Shown piece after piece: positions 8,868 to 15,928 of a stretch of 64,000 nucleotides of DNA; position 1 is the stretch's first letter, and each line of letters opens with the position of its first letter. The position numbers and the translations under genes were made by a program. The stretch comes from Butyrivibrio sp. Lineage in GTDB: Bacteria; Bacillota; Clostridia; Lachnospirales; Lachnospiraceae. The notes beneath the pieces are model-generated. The model did no database searches. It had not been told where the DNA came from and was given only the letters and a program-made list of their open reading frames with translations. The stretch covers positions 1 to 64,000 of the forward strand of contig JAGAAO010000047.1 of assembly GCA_017615275.1 (NCBI GenBank). The letters are read 5' to 3'.

Positions 8868-9782
8868 TTGTCACTTATTATGACAATGCAGCTGGTATTG
8901 AGCGGCTGTGGAAATGCGGATGGAGTTGAAATAGTAGATGGAAATTTAGAGGCTACTATAGTCAATGAAGAGACGGAAGAAAATGCTGCTACAGACAATG
9001 AAGAAAATGTAGCAACAGATACTAATGAAAATGATATGTCTGATAAGCATATAACTGTTATAAAACATAATGTTATATGTAAATCGGATGAAAGTGATGA
9101 GGTTCTGGCTGAAGGAAGTTATCCGGAAATTATTTTGGATGACGGTTTAAAAAAGGAGAACCCTGAGCTTTCTAAGTATATCGACGAATTAAATGAAAAT
9201 TTTGAAAAAGAAAACCTGGATATGATTGCAGATGACGGTGCCAATGCAAAAGATTCAAATATCAAAGCGCAATCGGGAACACTTGTTGAAGTTAAAAGAG
9301 CAGATGGAAAAGTGCTCACTTTATATATTTCCGGTTTTGGTGAGGCAGCAGTTTTATATTCCTATGTTAATTCAAAAAATCTTGTTTTTACAACAGGAGA
9401 TGAAGTGAAGATCAATCAGGTGATCAATGATCCTTCAAGTTTTGCGGAAGGAATTTTGGCGGGACTTAATAAGGAGCATGCGGATCTTGTTGAAGAATGT
9501 TGGGGAACCGATGAAAAGGAAAACATAAAACGTTTGGAAGGCTATATTAATGATGATCAATTAACCTATTTCGTAAACGAAGAGGGAATACGAGTGGATT
9601 TTGACGAAACATTTTTTGCTCATTGGTGTATGCCGGATGATGTTTACGTAATGCTTTCAAATGCAGATTATCCCGAACTTATCAATAAAGAATATGCTGT
9701 AGATACAAAGCAGAATCTCGATGAAATCGTTGAGTACAAAGAAGTTGAAGAGCCAATAATTGTTGCGCCTTCTGTTGAGTGA
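8868..9782 (+). CDS. Lipoprotein with frameshifted signal peptide start
   Basis: Unknown-function lipoprotein. The open frame begins at a TTG (8868) and reads straight into a lipobox (VLSGC), but the expected positively charged signal start lies in another frame. The ATG at 8845 is followed by seven A's (8848-8854); with eight A's the frame would read MKKKYVLLLSLIMTMQLVLSGC, a perfect lipoprotein signal. Either a one-base loss broke the gene, expression needs slippage on the A-tract, or a weak internal TTG/ATG is used. After the lipobox come an acidic linker (residues 20-50) and a ~250-residue domain with no recognised motif. A terminator follows. Confidence 0.65.
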   Translation: MSLIMTMQLVLSGCGNADGVEIVDGNLEATIVNEETEENAATDNEENVATDTNENDMSDKHITVIKHNVICKSDESDEVLAEGSYPEIILDDGLKKENPELSKYIDELNENFEKENLDMIADDGANAKDSNIKAQSGTLVEVKRADGKVLTLYISGFGEAAVLYSYVNSKNLVFTTGDEVKINQVINDPSSFAEGILAGLNKEHADLVEECWGTDEKENIKRLEGYINDDQLTYFVNEEGIRVDFDETFFAHWCMPDDVYVMLSNADYPELINKEYAVDTKQNLDEIVEYKEVEEPIIVAPSVE

Positions 9783-9800
9783 AATTAAAAACAAACAGTT

Positions 9801-9866
9801 TAAAAGACAGATACCTAAAAAACACATTTAAAAAGTGTGTATTTCAGAGGGTATCTGTTTTAATTT
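9801..9866 (+). terminator. Rho-independent terminator
   Basis: AGACAGATACC pairs with GGTATCTGTTTT across an A-rich loop that itself contains an ACAC...GTGT pairing; T-rich sequence follows. It ends the small lipoprotein transcript. Confidence 0.7.
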
Positions 9867-9893
9867 ACAAAAAAATGTCGAATAAATATACGC

Positions 9894-9899
9894 TATAAT
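9894..9899 (+). promoter_or_regulatory. Possible -10 element before vanW
   Basis: A TATAAT hexamer lies about 35 bases before the first in-frame ATG of the VanW gene. No convincing -35 is seen, so this is a weak call. Confidence 0.3.
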
Positions 9900-9928
9900 C
9901 AAATACTATTTCAATTTGTTGTGCTATT

Positions 9929-10804
9929 ATGATTGTAATTATAAGATGCTTAGCAAATGGGAAGGGTGAGAAGGTTATAGAAAGAAGATTGTTTTGCGAA
10001 ATCAGTCCTTTAACGTATGACATTTCGCGCAAGAAAGAAATTACAATAAGACATATCAAGAATGTTTTTTCAAAAGATAAGATTGCAAGAACACACTCAA
10101 ACGAAGAACTTCCGAATATTGTAAAAAGTCACAGCTCGATTCTTCTAAGAAAGCTGCTTGGGGTGGATATGAAGCTTCAGGAGAATAAGGTGACGAACAT
10201 CAAGCTTGCGTGTGAAAAGATTAATGGGATAATCATCAGACCGGGCGAGACATTCTCATATTGGTGTACGGTGGGACCAGCCGATAAAAAACATAATTAT
10301 CTGGAAGGACTTGTGATAAGCGGAAAAGGTCTTATGTCCGGATACGGCGGCGGACTATGTCAGATGGCAAATATGATCCACTGGCTTGTTCTAAACAGTC
10401 CGCTTAAGGTTACAGAACTCCACCATCATTCGGATGCTCTTTTTCCCGATGAGAGAAGGCGCGTTCCGTTTGGTACGGGTACATCTGTGTGCTACAACAA
10501 TATAGATTACAGGTTTTATAACTGTACCGATCAGACTGTGCAGATACTTGTATGGGTTGAGGGAACAGAGCTTTGCGGTGAGCTTAGGAGCGAGAGAGAA
10601 TTCCCACAAAGATACAGGCTCACAGAAGAAAATCATCACTACAGGAAAGAGAAAGACGGAAGGTTCTACAGGATATCGCAGGTTTACCGAACTGTAATTG
10701 ACAGAAAAAGCGGTGAGGAAATCCGCAAAGAACTTGTCTTAGACAATCACTCACAGGTGATGTACGATTATTCATATATTCCAAAAGACGAGATAAGGGA
10801 ATAG
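9929..10804 (+). CDS. VanW family protein
   Basis: VanW-domain protein, a family linked to glycopeptide-resistance clusters but of unknown biochemical role. The core is readable: RPGETFSYW (about residues 105-113) and GYGGGLCQMANMIHW (about 129-143), with the conserved HHSDALFPDERRRVPFGTG stretch after it. Homologues usually begin close to the R-R-L-F-C-E-I-S-P segment at about residue 20 here, so the first ATG (9929, no Shine-Dalgarno) may be upstream of the true start; a TTG at 9989 is an alternative. The stop overlaps the next start (TAGTG), tying this gene to the DltA-like ligase and suggesting a cell-envelope role. Confidence 0.85.
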   Translation: MIVIIRCLANGKGEKVIERRLFCEISPLTYDISRKKEITIRHIKNVFSKDKIARTHSNEELPNIVKSHSSILLRKLLGVDMKLQENKVTNIKLACEKINGIIIRPGETFSYWCTVGPADKKHNYLEGLVISGKGLMSGYGGGLCQMANMIHWLVLNSPLKVTELHHHSDALFPDERRRVPFGTGTSVCYNNIDYRFYNCTDQTVQILVWVEGTELCGELRSEREFPQRYRLTEENHHYRKEKDGRFYRISQVYRTVIDRKSGEEIRKELVLDNHSQVMYDYSYIPKDEIRE

Positions 10805-12306
10805 TGGATATGGTCGATAGGATAAAATGTGTTGCTGAAAGATTTCCCGACCGCATTGCTTATCGTGTGGCGGGAAATGAGATCAGCTATAAAGAATTGT
10901 GGGAGCTTTCGAATAAATATTCAGGATATATCAGGAAACAAGGTGTGACTCCGGTCATGATCTACGGACACAAGAGTATCGGGATGATGACCGCTGTTTT
11001 GTCATGCCTTCTTGCAGGACGTGCTTATGTACCGGTTGAAGCTGGAACGCCTTTATATAGAATCAAGAAGATTATCGGCGCAACAGGTGCGTCGCTTATG
11101 ATATGCGAAGAGGCTATTGGTGACGCGGGAGCCGGTGACGGAACCGCGGCAGGTACTAAAGTGGGGCGTGACAATGCTTTTGATGGTGTTAAGTGTGTTT
11201 CGCTACAAGAGCTTAAGGATTTTGCGGGTTCATGCGAGAGTTTCTGTGGACAAGATGCAGAATCTTTTGACGTGGAAAAGAGCAGTGGCATAGCTTATAT
11301 GATATTTACGTCGGGAAGTACGGGTGAACCCAAGGGAGTTCCAATCTCTGTTGGAAATCTTGACAACTTCGCTTCGTGGATATCCGGAATTACACCGCTA
11401 TGTAATTATGACGGAATAACTGTATATAATCAGGCTAGTTTCAGTTTTGATCTTAGTGTGGCAGACCTTTATTATTCTCTGTGCAATGGGCATACCTTGC
11501 TATCTTTTGCAGGTAACATAACAGATGATTATGAAGGTTTTTTTAGCGTATTTAAAGATGCGGATGTTGCAGTAATGACGCCTTCATATATGAGGCTGTG
11601 TTTATTGGATGATTACTTTAACGCTGAGAATTTCCCACGATTTAAGTGCGTGTATTTTTGCGGCGAGAGATTGGAAGTTAAGACGGTTAAAAAGCTTTTT
11701 GAGAGATTTCCCGATATCAGGATCATCAACGCATACGGCCCGACAGAATGTACCTCTGCGGTTACGGCTGTTCTCATTACGAAGGAGATGGCAGAGACCA
11801 TGCCTGTCCTTCCTGTAGGTGAGATAAAGAACGCCGCTACAGAAGTGGAGATACGGGACGGAGAGATTGTTCTTAAAGGTAAAAGTGTTTTTGGCGGATA
11901 TATAGGCGGATTGCAGGGCGGGCATTTTAAAGAGGGCGATAAAGACTGCTATAGGACAGGAGATATCGGCTATATTGAGGACGGACTTTTGTTTTGCAAG
12001 GGCAGAGCTGACAGTCAGATCAAATTTATGGGCTTTCGTATTGAACTGCTGGAAATCGAGCGCAACATCAATATGTTAGGCGGCGTGCGCAACAGTGCGG
12101 TGGTTGCTTGTTATGATGCGAACGGATCTGTTAAAGCAATTAAAGCATATGTAGAGGCGGAGCCTTTTCAGGATGCCCGTGCGATAAAGAAAGGGCTTGA
12201 GGAGCGCCTTCCCTATTACATGATTCCAAAGACGGTAAAGATTGTTGAATGCTTACCGCTTAACGCGAACGGAAAAATTGATAGAAAAGCGTTGGAAAGG
12301 CTATAA
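10804..12306 (+). CDS. DltA-like amino acid adenylating ligase
   Basis: ANL-superfamily adenylation enzyme, expected to activate an amino acid (D-alanine in true DltA) with ATP and load it onto the carrier protein encoded next. Visible core motifs: A3 FTSGSTGEPKG (about 168-178), FSFDLSVADLYYSL (DltA-like A4), AYGPTECT (A5), YRTGDIGY (A7), and the A10 lysine in NANGKIDRKAL near the end. At 500 aa it is a stand-alone ligase of DltA size. GTG at 10804 overlaps the vanW stop; an ATG at 10810 is an equally good start. A DltA-like ligase plus carrier protein without dltB or dltD beside them is unusual, so the acceptor is uncertain. Confidence 0.85.
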   Translation: MDMVDRIKCVAERFPDRIAYRVAGNEISYKELWELSNKYSGYIRKQGVTPVMIYGHKSIGMMTAVLSCLLAGRAYVPVEAGTPLYRIKKIIGATGASLMICEEAIGDAGAGDGTAAGTKVGRDNAFDGVKCVSLQELKDFAGSCESFCGQDAESFDVEKSSGIAYMIFTSGSTGEPKGVPISVGNLDNFASWISGITPLCNYDGITVYNQASFSFDLSVADLYYSLCNGHTLLSFAGNITDDYEGFFSVFKDADVAVMTPSYMRLCLLDDYFNAENFPRFKCVYFCGERLEVKTVKKLFERFPDIRIINAYGPTECTSAVTAVLITKEMAETMPVLPVGEIKNAATEVEIRDGEIVLKGKSVFGGYIGGLQGGHFKEGDKDCYRTGDIGYIEDGLLFCKGRADSQIKFMGFRIELLEIERNINMLGGVRNSAVVACYDANGSVKAIKAYVEAEPFQDARAIKKGLEERLPYYMIPKTVKIVECLPLNANGKIDRKALERL

Positions 12307-12308
12307 TT

Positions 12309-12542
12309 ATGACAAAGGAAGAATTACTTAAATTACTTTTTGAAATATGTGAAGATGATGCTGTTTATGACGAAGATATAGATCTTATCGAGGATGGTAT
12401 CTTCGATTCATATGCGATGATAGAATTGTTTACAAGACTCGAAGATCTTGGTTACAGCATTCAGCCTACAAGGATAGACAGAAAAAAGCTTAAGACGGTT
12501 GATGGGATACTTGAGATTATCAGAGAGGCAGCAGGTCGTTAG
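12309..12542 (+). CDS. DltC-like carrier protein
   Basis: 77-residue acyl-carrier-type protein, the size of D-alanyl carrier protein DltC. The phosphopantetheine attachment serine is S34 in GIFDSYAMIEL; the acidic helix before it and FTRLEDLGY after it fit the family. It starts two bases after the ligase stop, so the two are translated together and the ligase most likely charges this protein. Confidence 0.85.
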   Translation: MTKEELLKLLFEICEDDAVYDEDIDLIEDGIFDSYAMIELFTRLEDLGYSIQPTRIDRKKLKTVDGILEIIREAAGR

Positions 12543-12554
12543 TGGAGTTTTGAT

Positions 12555-13097
12555 ATGAATTCACAGAAAAATGAATCCATGAAACTTTATATTTCAATTG
12601 GCGCTATAGCTGTATTTGTTATTATTGTGATCATATCAGTGGCGATAGGAGTTGTTAAAACAAAGCAGCATCGTGCTGAGCAGTACAATGATCAAAATAC
12701 GGCTTTCAGATTAAAGAGTGATATCGCTCAAAGGGGTATCTATCACGGGGCAGATGATTTGGAATTAAAAGAGCTTGTTGTCCAGTTATTTGTTTATAAT
12801 CAGAGTTATGCGGAGAATCAGCTTACGATCAATGATATTTTTGATTATCTCAGCGCTCAACATGAATCAGACAGCAAACTCAAGAAGTATTCGCGGTATG
12901 AGGATGTTAAATTCTATATTGATTGGAGCGTTCGTGGAGGTCGCCACATAACAGATAATTATCTTCCTCTTTTGATTCGGTTTCTTGAGAATAATTCAGA
13001 GAAAATATATAGCGACATAAGCTATGAAGAAGTCGAGGTTGCACTGGAAGAGTACAGGAACAGTCCCGAATATATCCCGCCCAGACAATTTAGGTGA
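12555..13097 (+). CDS. Single-pass membrane protein of unknown function
   Basis: Not recognised. One strong N-terminal transmembrane helix (about residues 10-33), then a ~145-residue hydrophilic region rich in Tyr, Asp and Glu, probably outside the cell. It occupies the place where dltD might be expected but is far shorter and lacks any visible DltD motif. It is twelve bases after the carrier-protein gene and is the last gene of the VanW/Dlt-like operon. Confidence 0.65.
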   Translation: MNSQKNESMKLYISIGAIAVFVIIVIISVAIGVVKTKQHRAEQYNDQNTAFRLKSDIAQRGIYHGADDLELKELVVQLFVYNQSYAENQLTINDIFDYLSAQHESDSKLKKYSRYEDVKFYIDWSVRGGRHITDNYLPLLIRFLENNSEKIYSDISYEEVEVALEEYRNSPEYIPPRQFR

Positions 13098-13109
13098 GAT
13101 GGCGGTATG

Positions 13110-13137
13110 TTGACGGTTTAGAATAATAATGTATAAT
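13110..13137 (+). promoter_or_regulatory. Strong sigma-A-type promoter without a gene behind it
   Basis: TTGACG, 16 bases, TATAAT. This is one of the best promoters in the window, yet no coding frame follows before the terminator at about 13184-13226. Confidence 0.7.
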
Positions 13138-13143
13138 ATATTC

Positions 13144-13228
13144 AAAAGGGCAGTAGCAGCACCCTTGAAGTTAAAAAAGCAAATAAAAATCGCTCCGAAC
13201 TTGTCAGGGTAGGGAGCGGTTTTTATTA
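13144..13228 (+). ncRNA. Candidate short non-coding RNA
   Basis: The ~85-base interval between a strong promoter (13110-13137) and a strong terminator has no ribosome-binding site or plausible frame. It would start with a hairpin (TTCAA-AAGGG pairing with CCCTTGAA at about 13141-13169), then an A-rich single strand, then the terminator hairpin. No known RNA family is recognised. It could also be a dead leader left from a lost gene. Confidence 0.45.
13184..13228 (+). terminator. Rho-independent terminator
   Basis: CGCTCC (13191-13196) pairs with GGAGCG (13213-13218), with A's before and a T-run after. It would end the candidate short RNA and also stop read-through from the Dlt-like operon. 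Confidence 0.8.
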
Positions 13229-13318
13229 TTCTCTATAAATTTGAGAACAAGCCCGATTATGTTAATCAAGCAGTTAATGACTGCTACAATAGCTGTTATC
13301 AACTTGAGAAAAAAGCTC

Positions 13319-13347
13319 TTGATTATACTGTTTTGCTGTGATATATT
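13319..13347 (+). promoter_or_regulatory. Promoter of the tRNA-Leu gene
   Basis: TTGATT, 17 bases, TATATT, predicting a start near 13354. A perfect 14-bp palindrome (CGTCAGTACTGACG, 13360-13373) sits in the short leader before the tRNA. Confidence 0.6.
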
Positions 13348-13382
13348 TAAAAAGCTGTACGTCAGTACTGACGCAGTCATAT

Positions 13383-13465
13383 GCCGGCATGTCGGAATGG
13401 CAGACGATGCAGACTCAAAATCTGTTGTGGGTAACCACGTGTGGGTTCAAGTCCCACTGCCGGCA
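13383..13465 (+). tRNA. tRNA-Leu (anticodon CAA)
   Basis: The acceptor stem GCCGGCA pairs perfectly with TGCCGGC (13458-13464), with discriminator A at 13465. The anticodon stem GCAGA/TCTGT encloses loop CTCAAAA, giving anticodon CAA, which reads UUG. The T arm carries GGTTCAAGTCC and a long variable arm is present, as expected for a class II tRNA. CCA is not encoded (CTA follows). A terminator follows directly. Confidence 0.95.
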
Positions 13466-13472
13466 CTAAATT

Positions 13473-13518
13473 AAGCCGATAACTAATGCAATTAAAAATG
13501 CGAGGTTATCGGCTTTTT
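13473..13518 (+). terminator. Rho-independent terminator after tRNA-Leu
   Basis: AAGCCGATAAC (13473-13483) pairs with GTTATCGGCTT (13505-13515), followed by a T-run. The two-hairpin repeat begins immediately after the T-run. Confidence 0.85.
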
Positions 13519-13610
13519 GTGTAGAGCAGTTAGCGAGGTTTTTTCGAGCTTACTGCGAACCATACAGATTCACTTGGCGAGGTTTTGACGAGCCTAGTGA
13601 ATTTGTAGTA
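13519..13610. repeat. Two-hairpin intergenic repeat, intact copy 2
   Basis: A 92-bp element almost identical to 57824-57915. Hairpin 1: GCAGTTAGC and GCTTACTGC around the 13-base loop GAGGTTTTTTCGA. Hairpin 2: ATTCACTTGGC and GCCTAGTGAAT around GAGGTTTTGACGA. Each stem has one mismatch. The stems differ but the loops are nearly the same. It lies between the tRNA terminator and the 3' end of the minus-strand Nudix gene. No coding frame is present. Confidence 0.9.
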
Positions 13611-13657
13611 TTTCTTATATTTTTAGTGATAAGCGCTTTCTTAGACATCCAATCGTA

Positions 13658-14257
13658 TCATAAGCTTTTAGCCAAATAATACGCGAGCACATGCAGAGCC
13701 TGCTTGAAGTCACCGCCAAAGATGGCTTCGGTAAGCTCTTTTTCTGTGAGAGTGACAACGTTTAGGAACTCGGTCTCATCAAGCTCCTGAGAGGTTGTGA
13801 GAGTGCAGTCCCTGGCGCTGTATATGTGGACGTTGCTGTTTGAGATAGTCGCATTTGCGGGAATTGTCAGAAGATGCTTCCAGTTATCGGAAGTATAGCC
13901 TGTTTCTTCGCGAAGTTCGCGCTTTGCTGCCTCAAACGCCTCTTCTTCGGTCGCAATGATGCTTTCCTTGGTGATGTAAGGAACGTTGCTTTTGGAGGCG
14001 TATTCGATCCCTCCGGCGGGAAATTCGGTTGCAATGCCGTCTATTCCGTGCCTGTATTGACGCACGCAGATATAGTTTCCGTCTTTGTTCGTTGCTACAA
14101 CAAGAGAAAAACTGTGTTTGGAGTAGTTGTAGACGGGTCCGATGATCTGTCCGTTAGGAAGTTTGTATTCATTTTTTCTGAAATCTATCCATTCATCCTG
14201 TATAATATGTTCTTCTTTTGCAAGAATCCATTTTAATTCGTTGTTGTTTTCTGTCAT
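13658..14257 (-). CDS. Nudix hydrolase, ADP-ribose pyrophosphatase type
   Basis: Cytoplasmic Nudix enzyme that probably hydrolyses ADP-ribose or a related nucleoside diphosphate derivative. The Nudix helix is clear: E-AAKRELREETGYT near residues 112-125 matches the RE-x2-EE-x-G core, with EFPAGGIEY upstream as in ADP-ribose pyrophosphatases; a short insertion separates the GG from the helix. 199 aa is normal. Monocistronic; it diverges from the HD-GYP gene across about 115 bases. Confidence 0.85.
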   Translation of the reverse strand: MTENNNELKWILAKEEHIIQDEWIDFRKNEYKLPNGQIIGPVYNYSKHSFSLVVATNKDGNYICVRQYRHGIDGIATEFPAGGIEYASKSNVPYITKESIIATEEEAFEAAKRELREETGYTSDNWKHLLTIPANATISNSNVHIYSARDCTLTTSQELDETEFLNVVTLTEKELTEAIFGGDFKQALHVLAYYLAKSL

Positions 14258-14314
14258 AATTGCCCCTTTTTATCATTTTAACGGCTTATATTTTATCACA
14301 AATTTGTGTTTTGC

Positions 14315-14323
14315 TGATATAAT
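14315..14323 (+). promoter_or_regulatory. Possible extended -10 promoter for the HD-GYP gene
   Basis: TGA TATAAT about 50 bases before the start codon. A second TATAAT lies at 14332-14337. No clear -35 is seen for either. Confidence 0.35.
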
Positions 14324-14372
14324 ATATTCTGTATAATAATGTAAAAATAATCTGTAAACGGCGGTGTTATTT

Positions 14373-15461
14373 ATGAAACTAGTATCTGTTGAAAAACTCG
14401 TGCCCGGACTTGTTGTTTCGGAGAATATATACACAATCGATGACAGACTTGTCCTTGCAAAAGGAACTGTCCTTGATGAGAAGGATATACTCAGGATCAA
14501 GTCACATTCACTTTACAACATATTTGTTGAAGATGATAAGCCGGCGTCTCCCGATACCAAGAAGGAGGTTTCACCGGACAGTCTTCTTTCTTATTCAGAA
14601 AAGCTCAAGAATTCAGAAGGATTTTTAAAGTTCAAACAGGATATTGAAGAGAAGGCCAAAAAGATGGAAGAGACCTTCAAGATGATCGTCAATGATTCAG
14701 CTCCTCTTGATATAGACAAGCTCACTGAGCCCGTTTATCACTTATTTGTAGAAGCGGGCGGAACTTCGGGAGTATTTGATATGCTCCACAACTTAAGAGA
14801 TAACAGCGACGCGGTATATATGCACAGTCTGAATGTTTCGCTTATCAGTAATACGCTTGCAACTTGGATGAAGCTTTCCGAAGAAAATATTCAGGTGGCA
14901 ACGGCAGGAGGACTTCTCCACGATATCGGCAAGATGCTCATGTCTCCCGAGATTGTCAATAAGAAGGCCCCTCTTACCGAATATGAAGAGAGAGCAATGA
15001 GAGATCACGTCACCAAGGGATATGAGCTTATCAAGGATCAGGATATAGATCAGAGGATAAAAAACTGTGTTCTTATGCATCATGAGTTTAGAGATGGCTC
15101 GGGATATCCGCTTCATGTTAAGGGCGACCAGATAGATACCATAGTTTCCATCGTTTCTGTTGCAAACATTTATGATGAGATGACATCGAGAAGAAGCTAC
15201 AGAGCGCCGATCTGTCCGTTTGCGGTGATCGCGCAGTTTGAGGAAGAAGGAATTGAGAAATTTGTGCCTGATGTTATCATGACCTTCCTCAGAAATATTT
15301 CCAACACATTTATCGCAAACAGAGTTATGCTTAACTCAGGACAGACGGGAGAGATCATTTTTGTGAATCCCGACCATCTTTCAAGACCAATAGTTAAGTG
15401 TGGTGAAAATTATGTAGACCTTTCTGTCAGCAAGAATTTATCGATAGTTGCGGTTATATAA
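14373..15461 (+). CDS. HD-GYP domain protein, putative c-di-GMP phosphodiesterase
   Basis: HD-GYP family hydrolase, predicted to degrade cyclic di-GMP. After a ~130-residue N-terminal domain lacking transmembrane helices come HDIGK (about residue 183) and HHEFRDGSGYP (about 236-246), the paired HD and GYP signatures, with metal-binding residues intact. The in-frame GTG at 14364 is part of the ribosome-binding sequence (GGCGG), so ATG 14373 is chosen. If active it would counteract signalling through the PilZ-like exopolysaccharide synthase 14 kb away; that link is inference. Confidence 0.88.
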   Translation: MKLVSVEKLVPGLVVSENIYTIDDRLVLAKGTVLDEKDILRIKSHSLYNIFVEDDKPASPDTKKEVSPDSLLSYSEKLKNSEGFLKFKQDIEEKAKKMEETFKMIVNDSAPLDIDKLTEPVYHLFVEAGGTSGVFDMLHNLRDNSDAVYMHSLNVSLISNTLATWMKLSEENIQVATAGGLLHDIGKMLMSPEIVNKKAPLTEYEERAMRDHVTKGYELIKDQDIDQRIKNCVLMHHEFRDGSGYPLHVKGDQIDTIVSIVSVANIYDEMTSRRSYRAPICPFAVIAQFEEEGIEKFVPDVIMTFLRNISNTFIANRVMLNSGQTGEIIFVNPDHLSRPIVKCGENYVDLSVSKNLSIVAVI

Positions 15462-15575
15462 AGTTGTAAAAGACGTGTGTTTGTAGTATCCTATATGTTG
15501 TAGAAATGGCTGTTGAGAGCGTATTTTCTTATACAATATATTGGACATTTTCAATATTGTTATACGGAGCCGGAT

Positions 15576-15902
15576 ATGACATGTAAAGAAGCGGAGAAAT
15601 TAATTCCTTTATTTTTAGATGATGATCTTGATAATCATGATTTATCCGATTTTCTTTACCATGTGGAGGCATGCCCTGATTGCAGGGAGGAATTGACCAT
15701 TCAGTTTTTGGTGAAGGTCGGTATGAAAAGACTTGAAGATGGTAACACCTTCAATCTTCGCAATGAACTTGATGCTCTGTTGCACGATGCAAAGAAACGT
15801 TTGAATGCCAGAGAGTATCTGGTATTATCAAGCTACTTTTTGCAGGCGGTGGTTATTGCTCTCGGAGGGATAACGCTTTTTCTCGCACTGTTTTTAAGCT
15901 AA
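15576..15902 (+). CDS. Small zinc-finger (HC2-type) membrane protein
   Basis: 108-residue protein opening MTCKEAEKLIPLFLD and carrying HVEACPDC near residue 25, together giving the C-x(n)-H-x3-C-x2-C pattern of the HC2 zinc finger found at the N-terminus of anti-sigma factors. One transmembrane helix closes the protein (about residues 85-106). ATG 15576 is preceded by CGGAG and preserves the first zinc cysteine at residue 3; the upstream frame extension is not needed. No sigma factor gene is adjacent, so an anti-sigma role is only a possibility. Confidence 0.75.
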   Translation: MTCKEAEKLIPLFLDDDLDNHDLSDFLYHVEACPDCREELTIQFLVKVGMKRLEDGNTFNLRNELDALLHDAKKRLNAREYLVLSSYFLQAVVIALGGITLFLALFLS

Positions 15903-15928
15903 AGAGTTGATGTTGGGGAATAAAGACA

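Noticed and set aside
12555-13097. DltD for the Dlt-like operon
   Set aside because: Only 180 residues against about 400, and no DltD sequence motif is visible.
13144-13228. Signal recognition particle RNA
   Set aside because: A short stretch (GAACTTGTCAGGG...GGGAGC) recalls the SRP helix 8 core, but the GGAA tetraloop and the paired flanks are missing and the stretch forms the terminator instead.
13241-13474. 77-codon open frame reading through the tRNA-Leu gene
   Set aside because: It covers the tRNA and its promoter, has no ribosome-binding site and resembles no protein.
15462-15575. Promoter with CAATAT inverted repeat before the zinc-finger gene
   Set aside because: The hexamers are badly spaced (13 bases between TTGAGA and TACAAT) and the repeat is short and AT-rich; not convincing.
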